DNA from: JBLXBZ01 sp048265185
GTDB taxonomy: Bacteria; Pseudomonadota; Alphaproteobacteria; Rhizobiales; Stappiaceae
Reading direction: 5' to 3'
DNA length: 64,000 nt
Assembly (NCBI GenBank): GCA_048265185.1
Contig: JBLXBZ010000002.1
Coordinates: 62,001 to 126,000, forward strand
Both the position numbers and the translations under genes were made by a program. This document shows positions 42,748-51,966 of the stretch, piece after piece. The notes below the pieces were generated by a model that was given only the letters and a program-made list of their open reading frames with translations, was not told the origin of the DNA and did no database searches. Each line of letters opens with the position of its first letter. Position 1 is the first letter of the stretch.

Positions 42748-43740
42748 GTGGCGGAGCGACGGCGGTCAGGCGATTGGACAACGAATATGGCGATCCGCGC
42801 CGCTTGGCTTTCTTTCGTGGGAGGCGCGACACAGGGCGAAATCGCCTTACGATTGGGGGTTTCTCCCGCAAAGGTTCACCGCCTTATCGCTCACGCTCAA
42901 AAGTCCGGACTTGTGCGGTTTCGTGTGGAAGGGCGGCCGACGGAATGTCTTGAGCTTGAGAATAGTCTTGCTGAAACTTTTTCATTGAATACGTGTTTGA
43001 TCGCGCCGGATCTTGGGACGGGCTCCGAGGAAGCTGCGATTCACGCCGTGTCGGAGGTCGCGGGGCCTTATCTGTCAGATTTGTTGTCCAACAACACGAT
43101 TTCGCAAGTGGGCGTGGGCATGGGGCGCACCTTGAAAGCGGCTGTGGCGGCCATGCCGAAAATCTCGCGGCCGGACCTCGACGTGGTTTCCATCTCCGGG
43201 TCTCTGACACGCAAATTGTCCGCCAATCCCTATGACGTCGTGCAGTTCATGGTCGAGCGCACGGGCGGGGAAGGTTATTATCTGCCGGTTCCTTATCTGG
43301 CCGAGAATGTGGGGGAGAAAGAGATGTTTCTCGCTCAGCGCAGCGTGCAGGCCTTGTTGGCGCGCGCGGGGCGTTCCGACGTGTTTGTGATTGGCGTGGG
43401 CTCTATCGAAGACGAGGGGCATCTGTTGAAGCGCGGGCTGATTTCTCGTGAAGAACAAGCTGATTTGTTGAACGTGGGCGCTTTTGGCGATCTCATGGGG
43501 CGGTTTGTTGATCTGCAGGGACGCCGGGTGGAGGCGGCCCTTGGCGAACAGGCCGTGGGGCTGGATTATGAAGAAGTGCGCGGGGCGCGGGTGATCGCGC
43601 TTGCGGGAGGAACGGGGAAGTTATCGGCGACAATCGCCGTTTTACGCGCCGGGGTCATTACTGATCTGGTGATTGACGAGGCGCTGGCGAAAGCTTTGGT
43701 CGAGCAAGTTGAGCTCGCCGAGCCTGAATTCTCACAATGA
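42748..43740 (+). CDS. SorC/DeoR-type transcriptional regulator of the nucleoside operon
   Basis: 330 residues from a GTG start at 42748, preceded by GAGGG. N-terminal helix-turn-helix (about 20-60: GGATQGEIALRLGVSPAKVHRLI). The C-terminal SorC sugar-phosphate-binding domain (about 65-320) has VGVGMGRTLKAAVAAM, VVSISGSL, VIGVGSIEDEGHLLKRGLIS and RVIALAGGTGKLSATIAVLR. The Bacillus regulator DeoR of the same fold senses deoxyribose-5-phosphate. Being the first gene of the nucleoside cluster, it is probably its repressor, relieved by a pentose phosphate; this is inference. Confidence 0.92.
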   Translation: MAERRRSGDWTTNMAIRAAWLSFVGGATQGEIALRLGVSPAKVHRLIAHAQKSGLVRFRVEGRPTECLELENSLAETFSLNTCLIAPDLGTGSEEAAIHAVSEVAGPYLSDLLSNNTISQVGVGMGRTLKAAVAAMPKISRPDLDVVSISGSLTRKLSANPYDVVQFMVERTGGEGYYLPVPYLAENVGEKEMFLAQRSVQALLARAGRSDVFVIGVGSIEDEGHLLKRGLISREEQADLLNVGAFGDLMGRFVDLQGRRVEAALGEQAVGLDYEEVRGARVIALAGGTGKLSATIAVLRAGVITDLVIDEALAKALVEQVELAEPEFSQ

Positions 43741-43806
43741 GATTTGAGATATAACAACCATGGCCAAGGACGACTAAGCGGGCCACTATAAAGATGGGGA
43801 TTGAAG

Positions 43807-44805
43807 ATGAGCATGGTTCGTAAATTGAGCGTGGCGGCTGTGGCCGTTCTTCTGTCGTCGGCGGCGATGGCGGCGGATGTGAAACCTGGTTTGGTTTATG
43901 ATCTGGGCGGAAAATTCGACAAGTCCTTCAATGAAGGCGCGTATCGCGGCGCGGAACAGTTCAAGAAAGAGACCGGGGTCGATTATCGGGACTTTGAAAT
44001 TCAAAATGACTCTCAGCGCGAGCAGGCCCTGCGTAATTTCGCCCGCCGCGGAATGTCGCCGATCGTCGGCATTGGTTTTTCTCAGGCCAGCGCTATTGAA
44101 AAAGTGGCGAAAGAGTTTCCCGACACGCAATTCGCCATTGTCGACATGGTCGTAGATCTGCCAAATGTTCGCTCAATCGTTTTCAAGGAGCATGAAGGGT
44201 CATATCTGGTTGGCCTGCTCGCGACGATGGCCTCTGAAACGGGGAAAGTCGGTTTCATTGGCGGCATGGACATTCCCCTCATTCGTAAATTCGCCTGCGG
44301 ATATAAGCAGGGCGTCTTGGAGACGAACAAGGACGCCGTCGTGTTTGAGAATATGACCGGCACCACCGGGGCGGCGTGGAACGATCCGGTAAAGGGAGGC
44401 GAGCTGGCCAAATCGCAGTTCGATCGCGGTGCGGACGTGGTTTATCACGCGGCTGGCGGCACTGGGCTTGGCGTTCTTCAGGCGGCCGCTGATGCGGGTA
44501 AACTGGGCATTGGCGTCGATTCAAACCAGAACGCCGTGCATCCGGGGTCCGTTTTAACGTCAATGACCAAACAGGTCGATGTGGCCGTGGCCGAAGCTTT
44601 CAAGGACGCGATGGACGGCAAGTGGACCTCGGGGGTTCAGGTGCTGGGGCTTGCCGAGGGCGGCGTCGCGTGGTCGTTGGATGAGAATAACGAGAAGCTG
44701 ATCACGCCGGAAATGAAAGCGGCGGCTGAACAGGCGGCGAGTGATATTGTTTCGGGTAAAATTATCGTTCATGACTATATGTCCGACAACAACTGCCCTT
44801 ACTGA
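43807..44805 (+). CDS. BMP-family nucleoside-binding protein of an ABC importer
   Basis: 332 residues from the ATG at 43807 (GGGGA six bases upstream). Signal peptide about 1-22 (ends AAMAA). Mature part has the BMP/PnrA signature: LVYDLGGKFDKSFNEGAYRGAEQ, then SIVFKEHEGSYLVGLLA and HAAGGTGLGVLQAA. These periplasmic proteins bind purine or pyrimidine nucleosides and deliver them to the two permeases encoded downstream. The next gene starts 117 bases on, with hairpins in between that could allow higher expression of the binding protein. Confidence 0.95.
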   Translation: MSMVRKLSVAAVAVLLSSAAMAADVKPGLVYDLGGKFDKSFNEGAYRGAEQFKKETGVDYRDFEIQNDSQREQALRNFARRGMSPIVGIGFSQASAIEKVAKEFPDTQFAIVDMVVDLPNVRSIVFKEHEGSYLVGLLATMASETGKVGFIGGMDIPLIRKFACGYKQGVLETNKDAVVFENMTGTTGAAWNDPVKGGELAKSQFDRGADVVYHAAGGTGLGVLQAAADAGKLGIGVDSNQNAVHPGSVLTSMTKQVDVAVAEAFKDAMDGKWTSGVQVLGLAEGGVAWSLDENNEKLITPEMKAAAEQAASDIVSGKIIVHDYMSDNNCPY

Positions 44806-44848
44806 GGCGACGTCGCCGTATGGCGCTCGGTAAATTCGGGCGCCGTTT
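44806..44848 (+). promoter_or_regulatory. Stem-loops between the binding-protein and ATPase genes
   Basis: A 12-base palindrome (GGCGACGTCGCC at 44806-44817) directly follows the stop. A second stem (GGCGC at 44822-44826 with GCGCC at 44840-44844) is followed by GTTTCT. Such structures often reduce read-through or protect the binding-protein transcript in ABC operons. Confidence 0.45.
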
Positions 44849-44922
44849 CTATGCTGCCGGGCCTGCTTTTGTGAAAATGAATGTTGGCCCGGATAAGCGG
44901 TAGGGGCATAGGGAGATGATCT

Positions 44923-46491
44923 GTGAGCGATGATGACGCGCGTGAAACTCATGCGAAGCGCCAATTAGCCATTGAACTGAAAGGGATCAGTAAAAGTTTT
45001 GGCGCGGTGCGCGCCAATTCGTCCATCGACCTGCAGGTCGCCAAAGGCTCCATTCATGGGATTATTGGTGAAAATGGCGCTGGAAAATCGACGCTGATGT
45101 CGATCCTTTATGGGTTTTATACGGCGGATTCAGGCGAAATTCTCATCGACGGCGAAAAAGTTTTCATTCTTGATTCAAAAGCGGCTATCTCCCATGGAAT
45201 TGGCATGGTGCATCAGCATTTTATGCTGGTTGAAAACTTCACGGTTCTGGAAAATGTCGTTCTTGGGGCGGAAAGCGGCGCGCTTCTGGGGGGGAGTCTT
45301 GCGCGTGCGCGCGCCGAGCTGAAACGTCTGGCGGACGATTACGATTTGAAAGTGGATCCTGACGCCATCGTCGGTGATTTACCCGTCGGGCTGCAGCAGA
45401 GGGTGGAAATTTTGAAGGCGTTGTTTCGCGGCGCGGACATTCTGATCCTTGACGAACCGACGGGGGTTCTGACGCCGGCGGAGGCCGATCACCTGTTCCG
45501 TATTCTCAAGGTTCTCAAGGAGGAGGGGAAAACCATTCTTCTGATCACCCATAAGCTGCGGGAAATAATGGCGGCGACGGATATGGTGTCGGTGATGCGG
45601 CGCGGGGAAATGGCGGCGACGCGCCGGACCAGCGAGACGACGATGGAGGAGCTGGCGGAGCTTATGGTGGGGCGTCGGGTTTTGTTGAACGTGGATAAGG
45701 CGCCTGCGAAACCCGGACCTGCGGCTCTGGAGGTGAAAGGATTGACCGTGCGGGACGGGCGCGGGGTCGATGTGGTGAAAAATGTTTCATTTTCCGTGCG
45801 TGCTGGCGAGATCGTCGGCGTCGCCGGCGTGTCCGGCAATGGTCAGTCGGAGCTTCTGGAGGCTATCGCCGGCATTCGTTCAGCGGAAAGTGGACGTATT
45901 GTCATTGAGGGACGCGAGCTCGATCCGGTCCATTCCAAACTCAATCCAGCGATGATGCGAGACTATGGCCTGGCCCATGTGCCAGAAGATCGTCACCGTA
46001 TGGGGCTGGTGACGAAGTTCAGCGAATATGAAAATGCGATTCTGGGATATCACCGGGATGAGGCCTATTGTTCCGGCCCGTTTCTGAATCTTGGCCAGAT
46101 GCGCGGCGCGGCGCGCCAGGCGATTGAGGCCTATGATATTCGACCGCCTGATTGTGAGCTTAAAACCGCTAATTTCTCTGGCGGAAATCAGCAAAAAGTC
46201 GTCTTGGCGCGCGAGATTGAACGTGATCCGGTGGTTCTGTTGGTGGGGCAGCCGACGCGAGGCGTCGATATTGGCGCGATAGAATTTATCCATCGACGAT
46301 TGGTGGAGCTGCGGGACGCGGGCAAGGCGATTTTGCTGGTCTCGGTTGAATTGGACGAGGTGCGGGCGCTTTCCGACCGAATTCTGGTGATGTTTGACGG
46401 AGCGTTGATGGGCGAGCGCGCTCCCGACGCAGAGGAGAGCGATCTTGGTCTTTTGATGGCCGGCGTTAAAGAAAAAAGCGAGGCGGCATGA
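44923..46491 (+). CDS. Nucleoside ABC importer ATPase with two nucleotide-binding domains
   Basis: 522 residues from GTG at 44923 (GGGAGA upstream). N-terminal ABC domain has Walker A GENGAGKSTL and Walker B ILILDEPTGVLTP. The C-terminal domain has a degenerate Walker A (GVSGNGQSELLEAIAG), FSGGNQQKVVLAREI and LVGQPTRGVDIG, as in RbsA/NupA-type ATPases where only one site is fully active. Powers the BMP-dependent importer. Its stop overlaps the next permease start (ATGA at 46488). Confidence 0.96.
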   Translation: MSDDDARETHAKRQLAIELKGISKSFGAVRANSSIDLQVAKGSIHGIIGENGAGKSTLMSILYGFYTADSGEILIDGEKVFILDSKAAISHGIGMVHQHFMLVENFTVLENVVLGAESGALLGGSLARARAELKRLADDYDLKVDPDAIVGDLPVGLQQRVEILKALFRGADILILDEPTGVLTPAEADHLFRILKVLKEEGKTILLITHKLREIMAATDMVSVMRRGEMAATRRTSETTMEELAELMVGRRVLLNVDKAPAKPGPAALEVKGLTVRDGRGVDVVKNVSFSVRAGEIVGVAGVSGNGQSELLEAIAGIRSAESGRIVIEGRELDPVHSKLNPAMMRDYGLAHVPEDRHRMGLVTKFSEYENAILGYHRDEAYCSGPFLNLGQMRGAARQAIEAYDIRPPDCELKTANFSGGNQQKVVLAREIERDPVVLLVGQPTRGVDIGAIEFIHRRLVELRDAGKAILLVSVELDEVRALSDRILVMFDGALMGERAPDAEESDLGLLMAGVKEKSEAA

Positions 46492-47600
46492 CCCCGGGAC
46501 AATTGCCGCGCTGGGCCGATTACGGTCTGATACCCCTTTTGAACGTCTCCGCCGCTTTTCTTGTGTCCGGGCTAGTGGTGGTGCTGATCGGGGAAGACCC
46601 TCTTGAGGCGGTTAAAATTCTCATTTGGGGCTCTATCGGATGGAATGAAGGCGTCGGTTTTACGCTTTTTTACGCCACTAATTTCATTTTTACCGGGCTT
46701 GCGGTGGCGGTGGCCTTTCACGCGGGTCTGTTTAACATCGGCGGGGAAGGGCAGGCCTATATCGGCGGGCTTGGCGTCGCGGTGGCGTGCCTTGCGCTTG
46801 ATCGCTATGCGCCGTGGTGGGTGACCATGCCCTTTGCCGTGGCTGGGGCGGCGCTCGCGGGGGCGGCATGGGCGTTCGTTCCGGCGTGGCTGCAAGCAAA
46901 ACGCGGCAGTCACGTGGTGATCACCACCATCATGTTCAATTTCATCGCCGCCTCGTTGATGGTCTATCTTCTGGTGAATATCTGGGCGAAACCTGGCTCT
47001 ATGCAGCCTGAAACGCGCACCTTTGAGGCGGGCGGGCGGCTGCCGTTGCTGGGGGATGTGTTGCCGTTTCTTGAATTTGGCGCGTCGCCGGTGAATTTGA
47101 CCTTGCTGATTGCGCTGGCGGCTTGCGTGGGCGTGTGGGCTTTGATCTGGCGAACGACGCTTGGCTATGAAATCCGCACATATGGAGCGAACCCGAGCGC
47201 TGCGGTTTACGCCGGAATTTCGCCAGTGCGCGTCATCATCGTCACCATGCTGATTTCCGGAGGGCTTGCGGGCATGATGGCGGTGAACGAAATCATGGGA
47301 ACGCAGCACCGATTGTTGATCGAGTTCGTCAGCGGTTATGGGTTTGTGGGCATCGCCGTCGCTTTGATGGGGAGAGGGCACCCGGTTGGCGTCATTTTCG
47401 CCGCGGTGCTGTTCGGGATGCTCTATCAGGGGGGGGCGGAGCTGTCGTTTGAAAAGCCGGCGATCACCCGCGATATGATCGTGGTGATACAGGGCCTGGT
47501 GATCCTTTTCGCCGGGGCGTTGGAATATATGTTCCGCCCTGCTCTGGCGCGGTTCTTCGGCGCGCTGCAAGGCGTGAAACCGCTCCCGAAAAACGCGTGA
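46488..47600 (+). CDS. Nucleoside ABC importer permease 1
   Basis: 370 residues, about eight to ten membrane helices. Typical BMP-type permease features: AVAFHAGLFNIGGEGQAYIGG, KRGSHVVITTIMFNFIAASL, and YGANPSAAVYAGISPVRVII. Forms the inner-membrane channel with the next protein. The start overlaps the ATPase stop, showing coupling. Confidence 0.95.
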   Translation: MTPGQLPRWADYGLIPLLNVSAAFLVSGLVVVLIGEDPLEAVKILIWGSIGWNEGVGFTLFYATNFIFTGLAVAVAFHAGLFNIGGEGQAYIGGLGVAVACLALDRYAPWWVTMPFAVAGAALAGAAWAFVPAWLQAKRGSHVVITTIMFNFIAASLMVYLLVNIWAKPGSMQPETRTFEAGGRLPLLGDVLPFLEFGASPVNLTLLIALAACVGVWALIWRTTLGYEIRTYGANPSAAVYAGISPVRVIIVTMLISGGLAGMMAVNEIMGTQHRLLIEFVSGYGFVGIAVALMGRGHPVGVIFAAVLFGMLYQGGAELSFEKPAITRDMIVVIQGLVILFAGALEYMFRPALARFFGALQGVKPLPKNA

Positions 47601-47610
47601 GGCGCCAGCT

Positions 47611-48579
47611 ATGTTTGACACGTTCATTCTGATACTCGATTCAACGGTGCGCCTGTCTACGCCCCTGCTGCTGGCGTGTTTGGCGGGGCTTTACTCTGAG
47701 CGTTCTGGCGTGTTCGACATCGGCCTGGAGGGCAAGATGCTCGGCGCGGCCTTTGGCGCGGGCGCGGTGGCGGCTATTTCCGGGTCAGCTTGGCTGGGGC
47801 TGGGCGCCGGGGTTCTGGTTTCGGTGGCTCTGGCTCTGCTGCATGGTTTCGCCTCCATCACCAATAAGGGCAATCAGATCGTCTCCGGCGTGGCCATCAA
47901 TTTTCTGGCGGCGGGTCTGACGGCGCTTCTGGGGCAGGCGTGGTTTCATCAAGGGGGGCGCACGCCGCCGATCTCCGGCGATGGGCGCTTTGAGAATATC
48001 ACGCTGCCTTTCGCCGATAAATTACGCGAGGTTCCGGTGCTCGGCGGAATATATTCGGAGTTGCTGTCAGGGCATAATATTTTGGTCTATGTCGCTTTCC
48101 TCGCGGTTCCCTTGACCTGGTGGGTGCTGTTTCGCACGCGTTTCGGGCTGCGTTTGCGGGCTGTTGGGGAGAACCCGGCGGCGGTGGACACAGCCGGAAT
48201 ATCGGTGGTTTGGCTGCGGTATCGTGCGGTGATCTGCTGCGGCGTTCTTTGTGGGGTCGCCGGAGCTTATCTGTCCATCGCGCAATCGGCGGGCTTCATT
48301 AAGGATATGACGGCGGGCAAGGGGTTTATCGCGCTGGCGGCGCTGATTTTTTCCAAATGGCGGCCGGTGCAGGCCATGTTCGCATGTTTGTTGTTCGGCT
48401 TTCTCGATGCGGCGTCTATACGTTTGCAGGGGCAGGAGGTTCCGGGAATAGGCGAAGTTCCGGTGCAATTCTTCCAGGCGCTTCCCTATATTTTGACCGT
48501 AATACTTCTTGCCGGCTTTATTGGTAAAGCGGTGCCGCCGAAGGCGGGGGGCGCCGCTTATGTGAAAGAGAGATCATGA
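47611..48579 (+). CDS. Nucleoside ABC importer permease 2
   Basis: 322 residues, mostly hydrophobic. Family features: LYSERSGVFDIGLEGKMLGAA, ITNKGNQIVSGVAINFLAAGL and LRAVGENPAAVDTAGIS. Second half of the heterodimeric channel. It starts 10 bases after permease 1 and its stop overlaps the cdd start (ATGA at 48576-48579). Confidence 0.95.
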   Translation: MFDTFILILDSTVRLSTPLLLACLAGLYSERSGVFDIGLEGKMLGAAFGAGAVAAISGSAWLGLGAGVLVSVALALLHGFASITNKGNQIVSGVAINFLAAGLTALLGQAWFHQGGRTPPISGDGRFENITLPFADKLREVPVLGGIYSELLSGHNILVYVAFLAVPLTWWVLFRTRFGLRLRAVGENPAAVDTAGISVVWLRYRAVICCGVLCGVAGAYLSIAQSAGFIKDMTAGKGFIALAALIFSKWRPVQAMFACLLFGFLDAASIRLQGQEVPGIGEVPVQFFQALPYILTVILLAGFIGKAVPPKAGGAAYVKERS

Positions 48580-48983
48580 GCCGCTTCGAGGAATTATTCG
48601 CGGCCGCGAAGGCCGCGCGCGCCAACGCCTATGCGCCTTATTCCGGGTTTGCGGTTGGGGCGGCGCTTATTTGCGACGATGGCCGCATTTTCTCTGGATG
48701 CAATGTGGAGAATGCGAGTTTTCCTGAAGGTTGGTGCGCGGAAACTTCGGCTATAGGCGCTATGGCGAGCGCGGGCGGGCGGCGTATCGTCGAGGCGCTG
48801 GTGATTGCCGACGCCGCTTTATGCACACCTTGCGGGGGATGCCGTCAACGTCTCGCCGAATTTGCTGGTTTGGATGTGCGTGTTCACGTCTGTGATTTGA
48901 AGGGGCTGCGGCAAGAGTTTAAAATGTCAGAGCTTTTGCCGGCGAGCTTTCAGTTGGAATCCACGGCGCGCGCGGAAAAATAG
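48576..48983 (+). CDS. cdd: Cytidine deaminase
   Basis: 135 residues, the tetrameric short form. Deaminates cytidine and deoxycytidine to the uridines. Zinc site: CAETSAIGAM (Cys in place of His in the first ligand position, with the catalytic Glu, as in the short tetrameric class) and PCGGCRQ with two more Cys. Substrate region YSGFAVGAALICDDG. The start overlaps the permease 2 stop, tying uptake to catabolism. Confidence 0.97.
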   Translation: MSRFEELFAAAKAARANAYAPYSGFAVGAALICDDGRIFSGCNVENASFPEGWCAETSAIGAMASAGGRRIVEALVIADAALCTPCGGCRQRLAEFAGLDVRVHVCDLKGLRQEFKMSELLPASFQLESTARAEK

Positions 48984-49017
48984 CGTGCTTCTGAAGTCAT
49001 TTCGAGGAATTTAGACT

Positions 49018-49842
49018 ATGAGCGGTTATGGTGAAGAATGCGCGGCTATCGTGCGCGCGGCGAGGCCGGGACCCTATAGGCTGGGCATGGTGCTTGGGTC
49101 CGGATTGGGGACGCTAGCGGATGACGTTGAGGACGCTGCGCGCATTTCCTACACGCATCTTCCGGGCTTTCCTGTCTCCACGGTGTCCTCGCACGGAAGC
49201 GAGTTGATCGTAGGAACCATTGAGGGGCTTCCCGTGGCCATTTTGTCCGGTCGGGCGCATTTTTATGAGTCCGGCAAGGCCGACGTTATGCGCACGCCGC
49301 TTGAAACATTGAAAAAACTGGGATGCGATACAGTTATTCTAACCAATGCGGCGGGCTCGCTACGCGAAGATCTGGCGCCGGGATCGCCAATGCTGATCGC
49401 CGACCACATCAACTGGTCGGGCGTGAACCCCTTGATTGGCGAAGAGGATGAAGCGCGGTTTCTTGATATGAGTCAAGCCTATGATCTGGGCTTGCGGGCG
49501 CGGTTCAGGCGGGTGGCTGAGGCGCAAGGCGCGCCCATTGGCGAGGGGATCTACATGTGGTTTTCCGGCCCTTCGTTTGAAACGCCCGCGGAAATTCGCA
49601 TGGCGCGTATGCTGGGCGCCGATGCGGTGGGCATGTCGACGGCGCCGGAAGTTATTATCTCCCGTTTTCTGGGAATGAAGGTCGCGGCGATTTCGACGAT
49701 TACGAATTTCGGCGCGGGCATGCAGACGCATCCTTTGTCGCATGACGAGACCAAGTCAACGGCGTTGAAGGCCGTGTCGCGTTTAAAGAAACTGATCCGG
49801 GGCGTGGTCCGCGATCTTGCCGGGGAGGAAAATGTCGAATGA
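49018..49842 (+). CDS. punA: Purine nucleoside phosphorylase, trimeric type
   Basis: 274 residues. Cleaves purine (deoxy)nucleosides with phosphate to base and (deoxy)ribose-1-phosphate. Trimeric NP-II family features: GMVLGSGLGTLADDV (phosphate loop), LSGRAHFYE, TNAAGSLREDLAPGSPMLIADHIN, WFSGPSFETPAEIRM and the base-binding region ITNFGAGM. Differs from the small hexameric DeoD. GAGGAA precedes the ATG; the stop overlaps the deoC start (ATGA at 49839-49842). Confidence 0.96.
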   Translation: MSGYGEECAAIVRAARPGPYRLGMVLGSGLGTLADDVEDAARISYTHLPGFPVSTVSSHGSELIVGTIEGLPVAILSGRAHFYESGKADVMRTPLETLKKLGCDTVILTNAAGSLREDLAPGSPMLIADHINWSGVNPLIGEEDEARFLDMSQAYDLGLRARFRRVAEAQGAPIGEGIYMWFSGPSFETPAEIRMARMLGADAVGMSTAPEVIISRFLGMKVAAISTITNFGAGMQTHPLSHDETKSTALKAVSRLKKLIRGVVRDLAGEENVE

Positions 49843-50615
49843 GCATGACAGAGCGCCAGCTTCTGGCCAAACGCGTTCTCGGTCTCGTTGATCTGACCAA
49901 TTTAAACGACAGCTGCACGCAGGAAGATATTTCGCAATTATGCATGCGGGCGGTGAGCGCCTATGGTTCGGTGGCGGCGATTTGCATTTGGCCGGAGTTC
50001 GTCGCTTATGCGCGTCCGCTGCTGGTTCCGACCGGCGTGAAAATCGCGACCGTGGTCAATTTTCCGCATGGGGGCGAAGATACTCTGGCGGTGATCGCCC
50101 AGACGCGCAAAGCGGTTCTGGACGGAGCGGACGAGATCGACATGGTCATGCCTTATCGCGCTTTTGTCACGGGGCGCCATGGATTTGCGGAAACCCAAAT
50201 TTCCAGGGTCAAGGCCGCCTGCGAAAACGCGACGTTAAAAGTTATTTTGGAGACCGGCGAGATTGGCGACCCGCTCCTGATTCACGCCGCGTCCGATTTG
50301 GCGATCGCCGCCGGCGCCGATTTTATTAAAACCTCAACGGGCAAGGCGCAGGTGAACGCTACGCTTGAAGCGGCCGAAATCATGTTGACGGTCATTGAGG
50401 AAAATCGACGCGATACGAACGTGGAGGTTGGGTTCAAGCCGGCAGGGGGAATTCGCACGCTGGATGAAGCCGCCGCTTATCTGGATCTGGCCAGTCGAAT
50501 TATGGGTGACAATTGGGTGTGCGCGGCGACGTTCCGATTTGGCGCCAGCGGGCTTTTGGAGTCTTTGCTCGCCGAATTGGATGGGCGTCCATCTGTTTCG
50601 GGCGAGGGATACTGA
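49839..50615 (+). CDS. deoC: Deoxyribose-phosphate aldolase
   Basis: 258 residues. Splits 2-deoxyribose-5-phosphate to acetaldehyde and glyceraldehyde-3-phosphate. Class I aldolase barrel: LVDLTNLNDSCTQEDI, VVNFPHGGEDT, DEIDMVMPY, KVILETGEI, and the Schiff-base lysine in FIKTSTGKAQV. GFKPAGGIRTLDEA completes the site. The start is coupled to punA; only one base separates its stop from deoA. Confidence 0.97.
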   Translation: MSMTERQLLAKRVLGLVDLTNLNDSCTQEDISQLCMRAVSAYGSVAAICIWPEFVAYARPLLVPTGVKIATVVNFPHGGEDTLAVIAQTRKAVLDGADEIDMVMPYRAFVTGRHGFAETQISRVKAACENATLKVILETGEIGDPLLIHAASDLAIAAGADFIKTSTGKAQVNATLEAAEIMLTVIEENRRDTNVEVGFKPAGGIRTLDEAAAYLDLASRIMGDNWVCAATFRFGASGLLESLLAELDGRPSVSGEGY

Positions 50616-50616
50616 C

Positions 50617-51963
50617 ATGTTGGCGCAGGAGCTTATTCGCAACAAAAGAGATGGCGGCGTTTTGAGCCGCGACGAAATTCAGTTTTTCGTCGATGGGTTG
50701 ACGGACGGCTCCGTCAGCGAAGGGCAGGTGGCGGCGCTCGCCATGGCGATTTTCTTTCAAGGGTTGTCGTTGGAGGAGCGTATAGGGTTGACGCTTTCCA
50801 TGCGTGACAGCGGTTCAATTCTCGACTGGTCGGATATTGACGCGCCGGTTCTGGACAAACATTCCACTGGCGGCGTCGGCGATAACGTCTCCCTGATGCT
50901 GGCGCCGGCGCTTGCCGCTTGCGGGGCGGCGGTGCCGATGATTTCAGGCCGAGGTCTAGGGCATACTGGCGGAACCCTTGATAAATTCGACGCTATTCCG
51001 GGCTATCAAACCCAGCCGGATAACGAGCTGTTTCGCAAGGTGGTGCGGGAGGTTGGTTGCGCGATTATTGGACAGACGGCGGATTTGGCGCCGGCGGACA
51101 AGCGCTTTTACGGCATTCGCGACGTCACGGGCACGGTGGAGAGCGTGGATCTGATCACCGCCTCGATTTTATCCAAAAAGCTCGCCGCCGGGCTTCAGGG
51201 GCTGGTTCTGGACGTGAAATGGGGCACGGGCGCCTTCATGGCCACTCTTGAGGGCGCGCGGACGTTGGCCCAAAGCCTCGTGAATGTAGCTAATGGCGCG
51301 GGGTGCCGGACAAGCGCTTTGATTACGGATATGAATGAGCCGCTGGCCTCCGCCGCCGGCAATGCGGTTGAAGTGCTCAACGCGGTGAATTTCCTCAAAG
51401 GGACGGAGATCGACAACCGGCTGTTTGACGTCACCGTGGCGCAGGGCGGCGAGCTGCTGGCCACAGGCGGTCTCGCCGCTGACGCGCGTGAGGGCGAGGC
51501 GCGTATGCGCGAGGCTTTCGACAGCGGCGCGGCGGCGGAAGTTTTCGCTAAAATGGTCAGCGCCCTTGGCGGAGCAAACGACTTTATGGAAAAAGCGGAG
51601 CTTTATCTGCCCAATGCGCCGGTGGAGCGGGCCGTTTATCCTTTGGAGTCGGGAACGGTGATCGGCGTTGACGCGCGGGCGGTGGGCGTCGCGGTGGTGG
51701 AGCTGGGGGGAGGTCGCAGGATTGCGAGCGACGTGATTGACCCCGCTGTCGGCTTCACGCATTTGGCCGGGGTTGGCCACCGGGTGGACAGCGATGGGCC
51801 TTTGGGGATCGTTCACGCGCGGGACGAAGCGACGGCGGAGCGCGCCGCCCGAACCTTGATTGCAGCTTATAATGTGGGAGCGGCGCGGGATGCGCCGGAT
51901 GACCCTGTGGTGGCGGAGCGTATTGGCGCGCCTGTATATGGTGCTGAAACCAAAGGGATATGA
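50617..51963 (+). CDS. deoA: Thymidine phosphorylase
   Basis: 448 residues from the ATG at 50617; the open frame starts 74 codons earlier inside deoC and is not the real start. Converts thymidine and deoxyuridine to base plus deoxyribose-1-phosphate. Motifs: KHSTGGVGDNVSLMLAPALAACG (phosphate site), ISGRGLGHTGGTLDK, and VTGTVESVDLITASILSKKLA, plus the C-terminal alpha/beta domain. Tightly packed between deoC and deoB. Confidence 0.97.
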   Translation: MLAQELIRNKRDGGVLSRDEIQFFVDGLTDGSVSEGQVAALAMAIFFQGLSLEERIGLTLSMRDSGSILDWSDIDAPVLDKHSTGGVGDNVSLMLAPALAACGAAVPMISGRGLGHTGGTLDKFDAIPGYQTQPDNELFRKVVREVGCAIIGQTADLAPADKRFYGIRDVTGTVESVDLITASILSKKLAAGLQGLVLDVKWGTGAFMATLEGARTLAQSLVNVANGAGCRTSALITDMNEPLASAAGNAVEVLNAVNFLKGTEIDNRLFDVTVAQGGELLATGGLAADAREGEARMREAFDSGAAAEVFAKMVSALGGANDFMEKAELYLPNAPVERAVYPLESGTVIGVDARAVGVAVVELGGGRRIASDVIDPAVGFTHLAGVGHRVDSDGPLGIVHARDEATAERAARTLIAAYNVGAARDAPDDPVVAERIGAPVYGAETKGI

Positions 51964-51966
51964 TGT

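Noticed and set aside
46572..47627. A 351-codon open frame antisense to nucleoside permease 1
   Set aside because: It lies wholly opposite a clear permease gene, is rich in His and Arg as expected of an antisense shadow, and has no recognisable domain.
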